From contig CAMNLA010000008.1 of the NCBI GenBank assembly GCA_946542925.1, forward strand, positions 1 through 46,023: a DNA stretch of 46,023 nucleotides, given 5' to 3'. Position 1 is the first letter of the stretch, and every line of letters begins with the position of its first letter. Of this stretch, positions 1-8,053 are shown in pieces. Position numbers and translations under genes: made by a program. Source of the stretch: UBA4363 sp002393965. GTDB lineage: Bacteria > Bacteroidota > Bacteroidia > Bacteroidales > Paludibacteraceae. Under the pieces are notes generated by a model that was not told the origin of the DNA, made no database searches, and was given only the letters and a program-made list of their open reading frames with translations.

Positions 1-108
1 GGCCACTACGACCAACAGATTCTGCCACTTTCGTTCGCGGAATACAAACCAATAGAGTATGAATACGATTGGCAGAAACAATAAAAATTCCAAGGAGTTG
101 AAAAGCAT
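1..108 (-). CDS. MBOAT-family O-acyltransferase, N-terminal fragment
   Basis: Only the first 36 codons are in the window; the gene continues past the left edge. The visible protein starts MLFNSLEFLLFLPIVF and goes on with a Tyr-Trp motif and a basic RERKW turn. This hydrophobic opening is typical of membrane-bound O-acyltransferases of the AlgI/DltB type in Bacteroidota, which move acyl groups onto extracytoplasmic glycans. The start codon at 106-108 is preceded on the minus strand by AAAGGATCT, a usable ribosome binding site. Which glycan is modified cannot be inferred from this fragment. The family call rests on the N-terminal signature alone. Confidence 0.7.
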   Translation of the reverse strand, partial: MLFNSLEFLLFLPIVFILYWFVFRERKWQNLLVVVA

Positions 109-319
109 AGATCCTTTCTGTATTCTTTTTTCCGATCTGTAATTAACCGACTGAACGGAAAATCATTATTTATTATTCAATAGCAGGATAACAGTCTGTC
201 GTCCAACCTGCGTCAGTTCCTCAAATATATCCTAAGATGACACTTAACGGATAGGGTATGACCCCTGTCTGCTCATTATTTGCATTTCCACCCACAGAAA
301 TACAAAATACCAGACGTTG

Positions 320-327
320 CAAAGATA
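320..327 (-). promoter_or_regulatory. Possible -7 promoter box
   Basis: On the minus strand this reads TATCTTTG, the Bacteroidota -7 consensus. It lies between the usp stop codon and the MBOAT start and would give a leader of about 200 nt. No clear -33 TTTG was seen. The rest of the 109-357 gap shows no gene. Confidence 0.4.
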
Positions 328-357
328 GAAAAAAATCGTAAAGCACTAACCACCGTA

Positions 358-1167
358 TCAGCCACAGAGAACGTAGAGATCGGATCGTGGATTGATGAGC
401 ATGAGCGGCACATCGGTTCTATTGATACAATGCAGTTCCTTCGGTCCGAAGAGAATATCATCGAGGCCGTAGGAGCGAGATGCCGACATGATAACGAGTC
501 CCGCCTTCTCGGCAGGAGCTCGTTCGACGGCTTCGAGATCGACCTTGGCACTATCCTTGCGTGCCGTCAGGGAGCGGAATGTCACGCCGTTTTTTTCGAG
601 GACCGTCTCTATTGCCTGCGTCGTTGCCTTCGCCTTGTGTCCGTAGTCATTGGCCGTCATCATCAGGATCTCGCTGCCGAACGCCTTGCCGATGTTATTG
701 GCAAATGGTCCTTTCTCGCGGTCCTCAATCAGGAACGTGACTGGAACGAGAATGCGTCGGAGATGGATATTATCGAAATAGGGTTTCACGAAAATGTAGG
801 GAATTCGCAAATCGCGTGTCATCCTCAAGAACGTCCGGACCCTGTTGAAGCCAGGATTCTCGCTGAGTGCGAATATCACGGTCGAAGCCTCTGCCTTGCG
901 CATAAAATCCGGGAACTCCTCCCTGGAAGGCAGGACAAAGTATTCGGTCGGGATATGGGATGACTCGGAGACCTGTCTGCTCCACGTGTCGAGCACCTGT
1001 TCTGCCTGTTGCGGCGATGTATTGCACTTCGTATCGAGGTACGTCAGGAGACAGATCGGTTTCTCCGCCGCATTCGCCAGAAGGCGAGCGAGTTCGACGC
1101 CTGAGGTCGGGAACTCGGCTACGGAAGTCATGACAAAGATGTACTCGATATGCTTCAGTGTATCCAT
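358..1167 (-). CDS. Universal stress protein (UspA) family, two-domain
   Basis: This 269-residue cytoplasmic protein resembles tandem UspA proteins. The N-terminal half (about 10-130) has the Usp-like alternation of hydrophobic strands and helices. The second half opens with RRILVPVTF at about residue 137 and ends with a segment around VIMSASRSYG and VPLMLINPRS, the usual Usp nucleotide-binding or degenerate C-terminal strands. No other domain is seen. AAGGAT lies immediately upstream of the start at 1167. It is co-directional with murF-alr, but a MITE-like element separates them, so it may be read through from that operon or be expressed separately. Family assignment is fairly good; the physiological role is unknown. 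Confidence 0.7.
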   Translation of the reverse strand: MDTLKHIEYIFVMTSVAEFPTSGVELARLLANAAEKPICLLTYLDTKCNTSPQQAEQVLDTWSRQVSESSHIPTEYFVLPSREEFPDFMRKAEASTVIFALSENPGFNRVRTFLRMTRDLRIPYIFVKPYFDNIHLRRILVPVTFLIEDREKGPFANNIGKAFGSEILMMTANDYGHKAKATTQAIETVLEKNGVTFRSLTARKDSAKVDLEAVERAPAEKAGLVIMSASRSYGLDDILFGPKELHCINRTDVPLMLINPRSDLYVLCG

Positions 1168-1174
1168 ATCCTTA

Positions 1175-1383
1175 AAGGGAACTTCTAAAAATTCCTCGTT
1201 TATTTAATTATTTTTATTCGGGACTCTCTTCTATGAACTCTTTCGTAAATTCTGGATTTTACTTGCATCTGTCTGATTGTCACTCGGTCACAATGCCCGC
1301 ATTGCTCCTTCGCTCCTCCGCACAAGCATCTGTTAAACAAAAACTTCAGAATTTACTGAAAGACAAATTTTAGAAGTTCCCTT
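1175..1383. mobile_element. MITE-like element with 16-bp perfect terminal inverted repeats
   Basis: The left end (1175-1190) reads AAGGGAACTTCTAAAA and the right end (1368-1383) is its exact reverse complement. Further in, the arms stay related: a TTCGTAAATTCTG-type motif on the left faces TTCAGTAAATTCTG on the right. The centre holds small palindromes (GTCACTCGGTCAC, and CAATGC facing CATTG). The 209-bp unit has no coding capacity and sits exactly in the gap between murF-alr and usp. Short length, perfect ends, no ORF and internal dyads are what a miniature inverted-repeat transposable element looks like. No target-site duplication is obvious, and no second copy was seen in the window. Confidence 0.6.
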
Positions 1384-1390
1384 CAGAAAA

Positions 1391-3868
1391 TCATTCCTTG
1401 CAATATACCCTCTTAACACGGAGGGAGATACCGGTAAGCACCTCGTAGGAGATGGTGCCGAGCTGTCGGGCGAGATTGGATATCGAGTAATTCTTTCCGA
1501 ACACCTCCACCTCATCGCCCACCTTGGCATCGACCCCAGTCAGATCGATCATACAGACATCCATACATACGTTACCAACGATGGGGACGAGAGTTCCGTT
1601 GATCCATACCGATCCGTTGCGGTTTCCGAGCCGTCGGTCGAGTCCATCGGCGTATCCTATCGGAATAGCTCCTATGACGCTGTCGCGGTCGAGTCTGCCA
1701 TTGCGGCAGTAGCTGACCGTCTCGGACTGTGGCACCTTGCGAATCTGGAGTATGGACGTCTTCAGAGAGCAGACCTCCTCGAGTCCATCAGCTCCGGTGG
1801 CTGAGAATCCGTAGTGTCCGATGCCGAGCCGTACCATGTCGAACTGGTACTGTGGGAATCGTTCGATGGCGGCGGAGTTGCAGATATGTCTAAGGATGCG
1901 ATACGGGAAAGCGGACTGGAGACGGTCGGTCACGGAAAGGAAACGCTTCACCTGTTCCTCGGTGAAAGCGTCGAACCGAGCCTCATCGCTACCGACGAAA
2001 TGTGAAAACACGGATCGAATCATGAGAGCATGCTGTGCTTTGAGTCTCTTGATCAGCGCATTTACTTCGGAAGGTTCGAATCCGAGTCGGTTCATGCCCG
2101 TATTGATCTTGAGGTGAACGGGGTAATCCGACACTCCCTGTCGTGTTGCCTCGTCAAGGAACTCCTCGAGCATGGAGAAGCTATACACCTCGGGTTCGAG
2201 GTGGTAATCGATAATCTTCGCCAGACCGTCCGATTCGGGGTTCATCACGATGATCGGGACATGGATACCCTCGTTGCGCAGGTTGGCTCCTTCGTCGGCC
2301 GTTGCGACAGCAAGGTAGTCGCATCCGTACTCCTGAAGAGCGCGTGCGACGGCGACATCGCCACTTCCGTAGGCATTTGCCTTGACCATGTGCACCATCT
2401 TCGTCTCCGGGCGGAGGAAAGAGCGGAAATAGTCCACATTGTGGAGCAGCGCGGTGAGGTCAACCTCGAGGGTTGTCTGGTGAACGCTATCGGAGATTTT
2501 CCCGATAATCTCCTCGAAGCGGAACGAGCGTGCGCCTTTCAGCAAGACGGCCTCGTTGCGAAACTCCTGCAAGAGAGAAGAATCGAGCAGTTCGCGAGTA
2601 TTCGGAAAGAAATCGAAAGAGACGGGGGCTGGAGACTTCTGATCGGCGAGGAAGAGATCCTTCGCTGCGTTGATATTGGTCCCGACGCCGATGAAACGGT
2701 CCACGCGTTTGTTTCTCAGCAGCGACTTGACGCGGAGCCAGAGATCGGCTTCGGGTTGTCCGCTCTCGTAGATATCGCTCAGGATGAGCGTCTTTTTCAG
2801 TCCTTTGGCAGCGGCTTCGACATTTAGATAATCGAGAGCGAGCGTCAGGCTACTCAGGTCATTATTATAAGAGTCATTGATGATAAGACATCCGTTGCGT
2901 CCCTTGATTGACTCGAGACGCATAGCGACGGACTGGAGCGAAGAGAGTCGCCGGTTGATCTCCTCGTCGTCCATCCCGCTGAAGAGAAGGTACGAGATGC
3001 AGAGCATGGCATTCTCCACACTTGCCGTATCGACGAACGGTACCGTGAGGGTGTGATTCGTCCCCTTGTAGCGGCAAGAGAGGATTGTGTTGCGTTCCTT
3101 GACCTTTTCGGATGTCAAGCGTACAGTCGCGTTGCCAGTCCTTCCCCAGGAGAAGAGTAAAGCGGGTAGTTGTGCCTGTTGGAGTGTTATGTCGAGCAGT
3201 TTGTCATCGCAACCATAGAAGACCACCTCGGCAGAGGCAAAGAGCCGAACCTTCTCCTCGGTCTTCTGCTTGAGGGAGGAAAAATTCTCCTGATGTGCAT
3301 CTCCAAGGTGGGTAAAGAAGCCTATGGTCGGGCGTATGATACGGGAGAGGGCATTCATCTCGCCGGGTAGCGAGATGCCAGCCTCAAAGATGCCGAGTTG
3401 GGATTGTTCATTGAGTTGCAGTACGCTGAGAGGCACCCCTATCTGTGAATTGTAGCTGCGAGGAGAGCGTGTGATATGGGTATCGGGAAGGAGGAGTTGG
3501 TTCAACCACTCCTTAACGATCGTCTTGCCGTTGCTACCCGTGATACCGATCACGGGGATATCGAATAATGTCCGGTGGTGTGCTGCAAGGCGTTGGAGGG
3601 CCTGAAGTGGAGAGGTGACGACGAGGAAATTATCCTCACCGTCATGAGTCGGGACCTCGCTGACCAGAAAACTGTGGACCCCCTCAGCCGAGAGGGAAGA
3701 TATGTAGCGGTGTCCGTCGTTTTTAGAAGTCTTGAGAGCCACGAAGAGCGTTGTTTCGGGGAAAGAGACGGAGCGGCTGTCCGTTATCACATAATTCACC
3801 ACGACATCGGGGTTCCCGATCAGTTGTGCATCGATGATCGATGCTACTTCACCAAGCGTATATTTCAT
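1391..3868 (-). CDS. murF-alr: Bifunctional UDP-MurNAc-tripeptide:D-Ala-D-Ala ligase / alanine racemase
   Basis: An 825-residue fusion joining two cytoplasmic peptidoglycan-precursor activities. Residues 1 to about 460 are MurF: the ATP-binding loop GITGSNGKT is at 108-116 and NDSYNN at about 331. It adds D-Ala-D-Ala to UDP-MurNAc-tripeptide. Residues about 466-825 are a PLP-dependent alanine racemase: the PLP lysine is K496 in KANAYG, the catalytic tyrosine is probably Y720 in ETVSY, followed by IPIGYADG. The fusion couples D-Ala production to its use and is a known Bacteroidota arrangement. It starts 21 bp after a membrane-protein gene, which suggests one operon. The right terminal repeat of the MITE-like element ends 7 bp beyond the stop codon. 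Confidence 0.95.
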   Translation of the reverse strand: MKYTLGEVASIIDAQLIGNPDVVVNYVITDSRSVSFPETTLFVALKTSKNDGHRYISSLSAEGVHSFLVSEVPTHDGEDNFLVVTSPLQALQRLAAHHRTLFDIPVIGITGSNGKTIVKEWLNQLLLPDTHITRSPRSYNSQIGVPLSVLQLNEQSQLGIFEAGISLPGEMNALSRIIRPTIGFFTHLGDAHQENFSSLKQKTEEKVRLFASAEVVFYGCDDKLLDITLQQAQLPALLFSWGRTGNATVRLTSEKVKERNTILSCRYKGTNHTLTVPFVDTASVENAMLCISYLLFSGMDDEEINRRLSSLQSVAMRLESIKGRNGCLIINDSYNNDLSSLTLALDYLNVEAAAKGLKKTLILSDIYESGQPEADLWLRVKSLLRNKRVDRFIGVGTNINAAKDLFLADQKSPAPVSFDFFPNTRELLDSSLLQEFRNEAVLLKGARSFRFEEIIGKISDSVHQTTLEVDLTALLHNVDYFRSFLRPETKMVHMVKANAYGSGDVAVARALQEYGCDYLAVATADEGANLRNEGIHVPIIVMNPESDGLAKIIDYHLEPEVYSFSMLEEFLDEATRQGVSDYPVHLKINTGMNRLGFEPSEVNALIKRLKAQHALMIRSVFSHFVGSDEARFDAFTEEQVKRFLSVTDRLQSAFPYRILRHICNSAAIERFPQYQFDMVRLGIGHYGFSATGADGLEEVCSLKTSILQIRKVPQSETVSYCRNGRLDRDSVIGAIPIGYADGLDRRLGNRNGSVWINGTLVPIVGNVCMDVCMIDLTGVDAKVGDEVEVFGKNYSISNLARQLGTISYEVLTGISLRVKRVYCKE

Positions 3869-3889
3869 TTTCTGCTTCGAACTTAAAAT

Positions 3890-4750
3890 CTAAGTAAGAC
3901 TCTGTGTAATATTATCGTTTCCGTTTTCGTTTTCGTTTGTGACGGATGGAGTCTCGTTCTCTGCCGAAGGGTCATGAGATTCGTCCCAGGACGGGAAAAT
4001 CTCGTCGAGTTCCATCCCGGTAATGCGGCACAGCCGGTGGAAGAAATAGAGCACTGTACCGATGATACAGATGGCAAAAGGGACCACGCAGTAGGGGTAC
4101 TTGAGATACATCAGTTTACCTATCTGTTCATTGGTCGGCATCTCGTCCACGAGGATATAGACAGCAAGGAGGTAGTGAGTCACGGCGGAGACGACGAAAG
4201 AGAGGAAGAAGAGGATTGTCGTTACTCGGAAAAGGTGTTTAAAATCGTCCTTTCGGTCGAGCGCCAGCAGGGCTGCATCAACTCTGGGACGGTCCATGAT
4301 CTGTTCGTCGCAGACCATTTTCTCGAGCAGCGGTCGTTTGCTGAGCAGGGACATGAGGATGAGGATACCGAGCAAGAGAGGGATGACGCCGTCCTTGATG
4401 GCGAGCCACTGGGAAGAGAGTTCGAAGAGTCCGACGACGCCAGTGATCAGGACACCAATGATACCGAGGATAGCGATGATATCCGTCTGTTTGTACTTGA
4501 TCCAGGCATAGACGAAGAAGAAGACGGGGAAAGCGAGAGCGACGACGAGTGCGTTGGCAGCCACCTGATTCTGTGCCGTTCCAAGTCGGAACGGGAAGAC
4601 GATACCGTCGAATCCGACGATATCGCAGAACAGCTGATACTTGGTAAGGAAGAAGATGGGCACGATAAAATTCAGGACAAAACTCAAGATGGGATTGCCC
4701 TTTTGTCTTGAACTATATGCTTTGTTAGCCGCTCTTAGTTGTGCTCTCAT
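3890..4750 (-). CDS. Multi-pass membrane protein (paralogue of 4907-5707)
   Basis: A 286-residue protein with about six hydrophobic segments and a charged, Asn/Glu-rich C-terminal tail (about 255-286). The N-terminus (KGNPILSFVLNFIVPIFFL) and the core WLAIKDGVIPLLLGILIL are clearly related to the protein encoded at 4907-5707 (WIAYKEASVPFLIGVAVL). The pattern recalls the VC0807/IspZ-like group of small inner-membrane proteins, but this is only a resemblance. It lies directly upstream of murF-alr, so a role at the cell envelope is possible. A -7 box at 4902-4909 probably drives the pair. No strong ribosome binding site precedes the chosen start, so the true start may be downstream. Confidence 0.6.
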   Translation of the reverse strand: MRAQLRAANKAYSSRQKGNPILSFVLNFIVPIFFLTKYQLFCDIVGFDGIVFPFRLGTAQNQVAANALVVALAFPVFFFVYAWIKYKQTDIIAILGIIGVLITGVVGLFELSSQWLAIKDGVIPLLLGILILMSLLSKRPLLEKMVCDEQIMDRPRVDAALLALDRKDDFKHLFRVTTILFFLSFVVSAVTHYLLAVYILVDEMPTNEQIGKLMYLKYPYCVVPFAICIIGTVLYFFHRLCRITGMELDEIFPSWDESHDPSAENETPSVTNENENGNDNITQSLT

Positions 4751-4901
4751 CGTTTTGTCATGACAGCGGGTTACATCATGCGAACCCTGTGGTGGGTCTA
4801 TCGCTGCCCTCCCCTATTGTCAGGAGTGGGAGGAAAAACGAGGTTACGTTGTTCAAAGAATAAGAGACAGGCACGAGACCGTTCGTCTTATTTCCAGCAT
4901 A

Positions 4902-4909
4902 CAAATTTA
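4902..4909 (-). promoter_or_regulatory. -7 promoter box for membrane protein / murF-alr operon
   Basis: The minus strand reads TAAATTTG, matching TAnnTTTG. It overlaps the stop codon of the upstream gene at 4907 and leaves a leader of about 145 nt before the start at 4750. Confidence 0.45.
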
Positions 4910-5707
4910 ACATTTTTTATTGTCCGATGACTCCTTTTCCGGCAAAAAATCCTTGTCTTGTTTCTCTTTTGAGTCTGGGAGATCGAAAAGTTCCTCGAAT
5001 TTGAGTCCTGTCAACTGTCCCATTTTCCTGTAGGTCCACCACATAGCGACGAGGAGGACGAGGGTGCTGGGCAGTGCGATGACGGGATAGCTCAGTGCGG
5101 TCATTCGTCCGAGTTCCTCGGCAAATGCGGTAGTCCCACTGGGACTTTTGATAAGGATCTTCGCCAGCGAGAAATTGAGAACGGTGGAGAGCAGGAAGGA
5201 AGCGGCAACGAGATACGACGCCTTCTGCAGTACCCTCTCCATCTGTTGTTTGGCATTATGAAGCGAGAGTCGCTGTTCGATTTTCTCCATATCGAGCAGA
5301 TCCTCGTTGTAGAGAATCTTACGCACGAGAGGGAAACGAGTCCTCATGCTGACGAGCACCGCCACACCGATAAGGAAAGGAACGGAAGCCTCCTTATAGG
5401 CAATCCAGTCGCTGGGGAACTCGAAGATACCGATGACACCAGTGAGAAGGACGCTGACAAACCCGACGACAGAGATAAAATTAGCCTTTCCGTCCCGTTT
5501 CCAGCTCAGGAAGCCATAGGCCAGCGGGAAGAGGAGCGCCACGGCGAGTCCGAGTTTAGGTCCGAGATACCCCTCCTTCGCCAGTTTGGTAAGGATGATC
5601 ACTGGGACGATGATGTTCATGAGAATGCTAACCAGCGGGTTCTCCTTGTTCTTCTTTCTATCCTTAGGGTTCATTATGATTTCATCATTAAGAAAAAAAA
5701 CTGTCAT
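4907..5707 (-). CDS. Multi-pass membrane protein (paralogue of 3890-4750)
   Basis: A 266-residue protein with the same architecture as its neighbour: an N-terminal KENPLVSILMNIIVPVIIL helix, further hydrophobic helices, a conserved WIAYKEASVPFL stretch, and an acidic/lysine-rich C-terminus. The start at 5707 overlaps the stop codon of the GSCFA gene as TAATG with AAAGGAATA in front, which points to translational coupling. A second possible start (MNPKDRK) lies 33 nt further on. Function is unknown; a distant VC0807-like resemblance is all that can be offered. It probably arose by tandem duplication with the gene at 3890-4750. Confidence 0.6.
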   Translation of the reverse strand: MTVFFLNDEIIMNPKDRKKNKENPLVSILMNIIVPVIILTKLAKEGYLGPKLGLAVALLFPLAYGFLSWKRDGKANFISVVGFVSVLLTGVIGIFEFPSDWIAYKEASVPFLIGVAVLVSMRTRFPLVRKILYNEDLLDMEKIEQRLSLHNAKQQMERVLQKASYLVAASFLLSTVLNFSLAKILIKSPSGTTAFAEELGRMTALSYPVIALPSTLVLLVAMWWTYRKMGQLTGLKFEELFDLPDSKEKQDKDFLPEKESSDNKKC

Positions 5708-6768
5708 TATTCCTTTGTGTCGGCATCATGACATGCCGTATCGGAAGAGATCTGTCGGAGAGGAACCGGTTCGTTCCTTTCGGATTTGAGTTGACAGGAG
5801 CGCACGATCCCGTCCAGTCGTTCGCATTCGTCACGGAAATCGACATCGGGGTGCAGAGCCTGGAAAGCCTCCATCCTTCGTCTGAGTGCATGGCAGAAAT
5901 CGCCGTATGCCACGAGGTCGTCGGAGAGAGGTCGGTGAGACATGCCGCGCAGCATTTTCTCTGCCTCCTGTCCTATCTGTCGAGCCGAATCGGAGAGGAA
6001 GGCGTCGCACCACTTCTGCCAGACGTACTCCTGTGCCTCGGAGGAAGGGTGTACGAGATCATCGGCATAGAATCGATAGTCCCGCAGGTCGTCCATCAGC
6101 AACTCGTAGGCCGGGAAATAGTCAACGAAAGGCAAAGAGCAGAGTTCGGAGCAGATCAGCAGAAGAGTTGACTTGCTAATCTGGTTGCCGTGTGCCCCAT
6201 CGCGGAGGTGTCGGACGGGGCTGACCGTCAGGACGACGGAGAGGTTCGGGGAGACTTCTCGAAACTGTCGGATAGCGTCCGAGAGGGTCTCGACCCCTTC
6301 ACTGACCGAGAGGAGTCGTCGTCGGAAGAGGTGGTCGGGCATCTTGTGGCAATTGGCGACCACCTCGCCGGTCTGTTTCCACTCGTAGACCCAGGCGGTC
6401 CCGAGCGTGATGAAGAGCCAGTCGGGCGTGTTTCGTTCTGTCTGTTCGAGACGGTTGTTCATACGAGAGAGCGCCTCCGCCGGAGAGACGGAAGAAAAGC
6501 GGCTATGGTGGAGCCATGAGCTCCAGAGGTTTCCCGTCCTCACGAGGCTGTCGTCCGTCATGCGTCGATGCTGAGCGAGGAAAAGCAGAGCGCGAGCGAT
6601 GCTGAGCGGATTGTACAACTCGCCGAAGGGATTGATATCGACCTGGAGTTTGCAGGAGGACATGCGCTGTCCGATGGACTCGGAGAAGCAACTGCCGAGC
6701 ATGAGGATACGGTCGGCATGAGTCAGGTTTCCCTTGCGTCGGGTATTTATTTCCGTTCTGAACTTCAT
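5707..6768 (-). CDS. GSCFA-domain protein
   Basis: A 353-residue protein whose N-terminus contains ILMLGSCFSESIG (about 21-33), the motif that names the GSCFA family (Bacteroidota and Proteobacteria, SGNH-hydrolase-like fold). The Ser in GSCF and a late His in DLVHPSSEAQEYVW (about 237-250) are compatible with an SGNH-type esterase or acyltransferase active site. It has no signal peptide. Its stop overlaps the start of the next membrane-protein gene, so the two are coupled. A TATCTTTG -7 box ends 12 bp before the start codon, giving a very short leader. The substrate is not known. Confidence 0.8.
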   Translation of the reverse strand: MKFRTEINTRRKGNLTHADRILMLGSCFSESIGQRMSSCKLQVDINPFGELYNPLSIARALLFLAQHRRMTDDSLVRTGNLWSSWLHHSRFSSVSPAEALSRMNNRLEQTERNTPDWLFITLGTAWVYEWKQTGEVVANCHKMPDHLFRRRLLSVSEGVETLSDAIRQFREVSPNLSVVLTVSPVRHLRDGAHGNQISKSTLLLICSELCSLPFVDYFPAYELLMDDLRDYRFYADDLVHPSSEAQEYVWQKWCDAFLSDSARQIGQEAEKMLRGMSHRPLSDDLVAYGDFCHALRRRMEAFQALHPDVDFRDECERLDGIVRSCQLKSERNEPVPLRQISSDTACHDADTKE

Positions 6769-6779
6769 AGAGACAAATG

Positions 6780-6787
6780 CAAAGATA
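6780..6787 (-). promoter_or_regulatory. -7 promoter box for GSCFA gene
   Basis: The minus strand reads TATCTTTG. Transcription should begin a few bases before the start codon at 6768, so the message has almost no leader. Confidence 0.55.
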
Positions 6788-6822
6788 CGCTAAAACAGTC
6801 CATCGCAAGCGGGCGGGAACGA

Positions 6823-6870
6823 AAAAACACCTTTCGCGAGCGGGGAAGCCCTGTCGGGAAAGGTGTTTTT
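6823..6870. terminator. Intrinsic terminator downstream of ddh
   Basis: A perfect 13-bp stem (AAAAACACCTTTC at 6823-6835 facing 6858-6870) with a 22-nt loop and T-runs on both strands. It ends the ddh transcript on the minus strand before the GSCFA promoter. Confidence 0.8.
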
Positions 6871-6925
6871 CCGTTTCAGAAGTTTAAAAAACGGTCACTT
6901 AAAAAGAATCAGACAAAAAGGGTGA

Positions 6926-7825
6926 TCAGACCAGTCGGTGGATCAGGTCCATCTTATCGCCAGGGAGATAGTCGATAGGCGGGATTTCGATGAGCGTATA
7001 GCATCCTGGCTTCTGCTTAAGTACGGCACGGGCGGAAGCCACGAGGACCTGACCCGTCAGGGCCGGATTATTGATACTCATATTGAACTCGAAGCGCTGG
7101 TTCTGCGTTGTACCAGAGACACCCTTACGGACGAGGTTGACGCCGTGTCCGACATCGTTGAGAGCATCAACGCTCTCGACCTGCTGAACGTGTGTCTCAT
7201 CGCTTGCGAAATAAGGGTCGGCCTTGATAGCGGCAGCGACCTCATTGAAATCGTAACCATCCAAGAGTTCAATATAGACCATGCGTCGGTGGATACCGGT
7301 TCCGACAGGAATTGTCACGGACAGAGCGTCCTTGACACCCTCGATTGCCTTGACAGCGACGGTATGTCCCATGCTGCGTCCCGGTCCGAAATTGGTATAG
7401 GTCAAGCCTTTCGGAGCCATTGCCTCCAAGAGAGCACGGATGACGGAATCGGTTCCAGGGTCCCATCCAGCGGAAAGGATGGCAGCGACGTTATTCTTCT
7501 TTGCTACGGCGTCGAGGTCGGCATACACCTCATTGACGCGCGTATGAATATCGAAGCTATCGACGGTGCTGATGCCGAGAGCCATTGCCTCCTTGGCGTA
7601 GTCAGGGCACTGGCGAGTCGGTGCGCAGAGGATGGCCACGTCAACATCCTTGAGTTTAGAGATGCTATCCACGACCTGGACGCCAGTAAGTTCGAGAGGC
7701 TGGTTTGCCGTAGAGCGTCGTACGACGCCTGCGAGTTCGAAATCGTCAGCGACCCCGATGGCCTGAACGACCGCCTTTCCGATATTTCCGTAGCCAACGA
7801 CTGCGGCTCTAATTTTCTTTGTCAT
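6926..7825 (-). CDS. ddh: meso-Diaminopimelate D-dehydrogenase
   Basis: A 299-residue NADP-dependent oxidoreductase. The N-terminus has the Rossmann motif VVGYGNIGKAV (about 9-19), followed by VVRRST, CAPT, and the family-typical AGWDPGTDSV and GPGRSMGHTVA segments (about 118-155). In this pathway tetrahydrodipicolinate is converted in one step to meso-diaminopimelate, giving lysine and peptidoglycan cross-links. The length matches the family. The gene is divergent from the CobW-type GTPase and has its own -7 box at 7891-7898 and a terminator at 6823-6870, so it is probably monocistronic. Confidence 0.92.
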   Translation of the reverse strand: MTKKIRAAVVGYGNIGKAVVQAIGVADDFELAGVVRRSTANQPLELTGVQVVDSISKLKDVDVAILCAPTRQCPDYAKEAMALGISTVDSFDIHTRVNEVYADLDAVAKKNNVAAILSAGWDPGTDSVIRALLEAMAPKGLTYTNFGPGRSMGHTVAVKAIEGVKDALSVTIPVGTGIHRRMVYIELLDGYDFNEVAAAIKADPYFASDETHVQQVESVDALNDVGHGVNLVRKGVSGTTQNQRFEFNMSINNPALTGQVLVASARAVLKQKPGCYTLIEIPPIDYLPGDKMDLIHRLV

Positions 7826-7890
7826 ACTCTTTATCCTTATATTAAATTATACTGAATCTAAAAGAAGAGGAAGATGGAACTTCACTTTTG

Positions 7891-7898
7891 CAAAAGTA
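7891..7898 (-). promoter_or_regulatory. -7 promoter box for ddh
   Basis: The minus strand reads TACTTTTG (TAnnTTTG). It gives a leader of about 60 nt before the ddh start at 7825. Confidence 0.5.
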
Positions 7899-8026
7899 CA
7901 AACACGGCACAAGAAAACAGTGCGTGAAATTCCGATTTTTTTGTCAGTAAATCACGTAAAAAAAGAACGGGTATCTGTCAGAGGGAAGAGCGGGAGAGGC
8001 ATCGTACAAAGTCGCAAAAAAATATC

Positions 8027-8034
8027 TACATTTG
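8027..8034 (+). promoter_or_regulatory. -7 promoter box for CobW-type GTPase
   Basis: TACATTTG matches TAnnTTTG, about 20 bp before the first possible start codon at 8054. No zinc-uptake-regulator palindrome was recognised in the intergenic region. Confidence 0.5.
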
Positions 8035-8053
8035 CATTCCTTGTTTAAGAATA

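Noticed and set aside
280..963. Plus-strand frame of 227 codons opposite usp
   Set aside because: It is the antisense shadow of the universal stress protein, with no family features.
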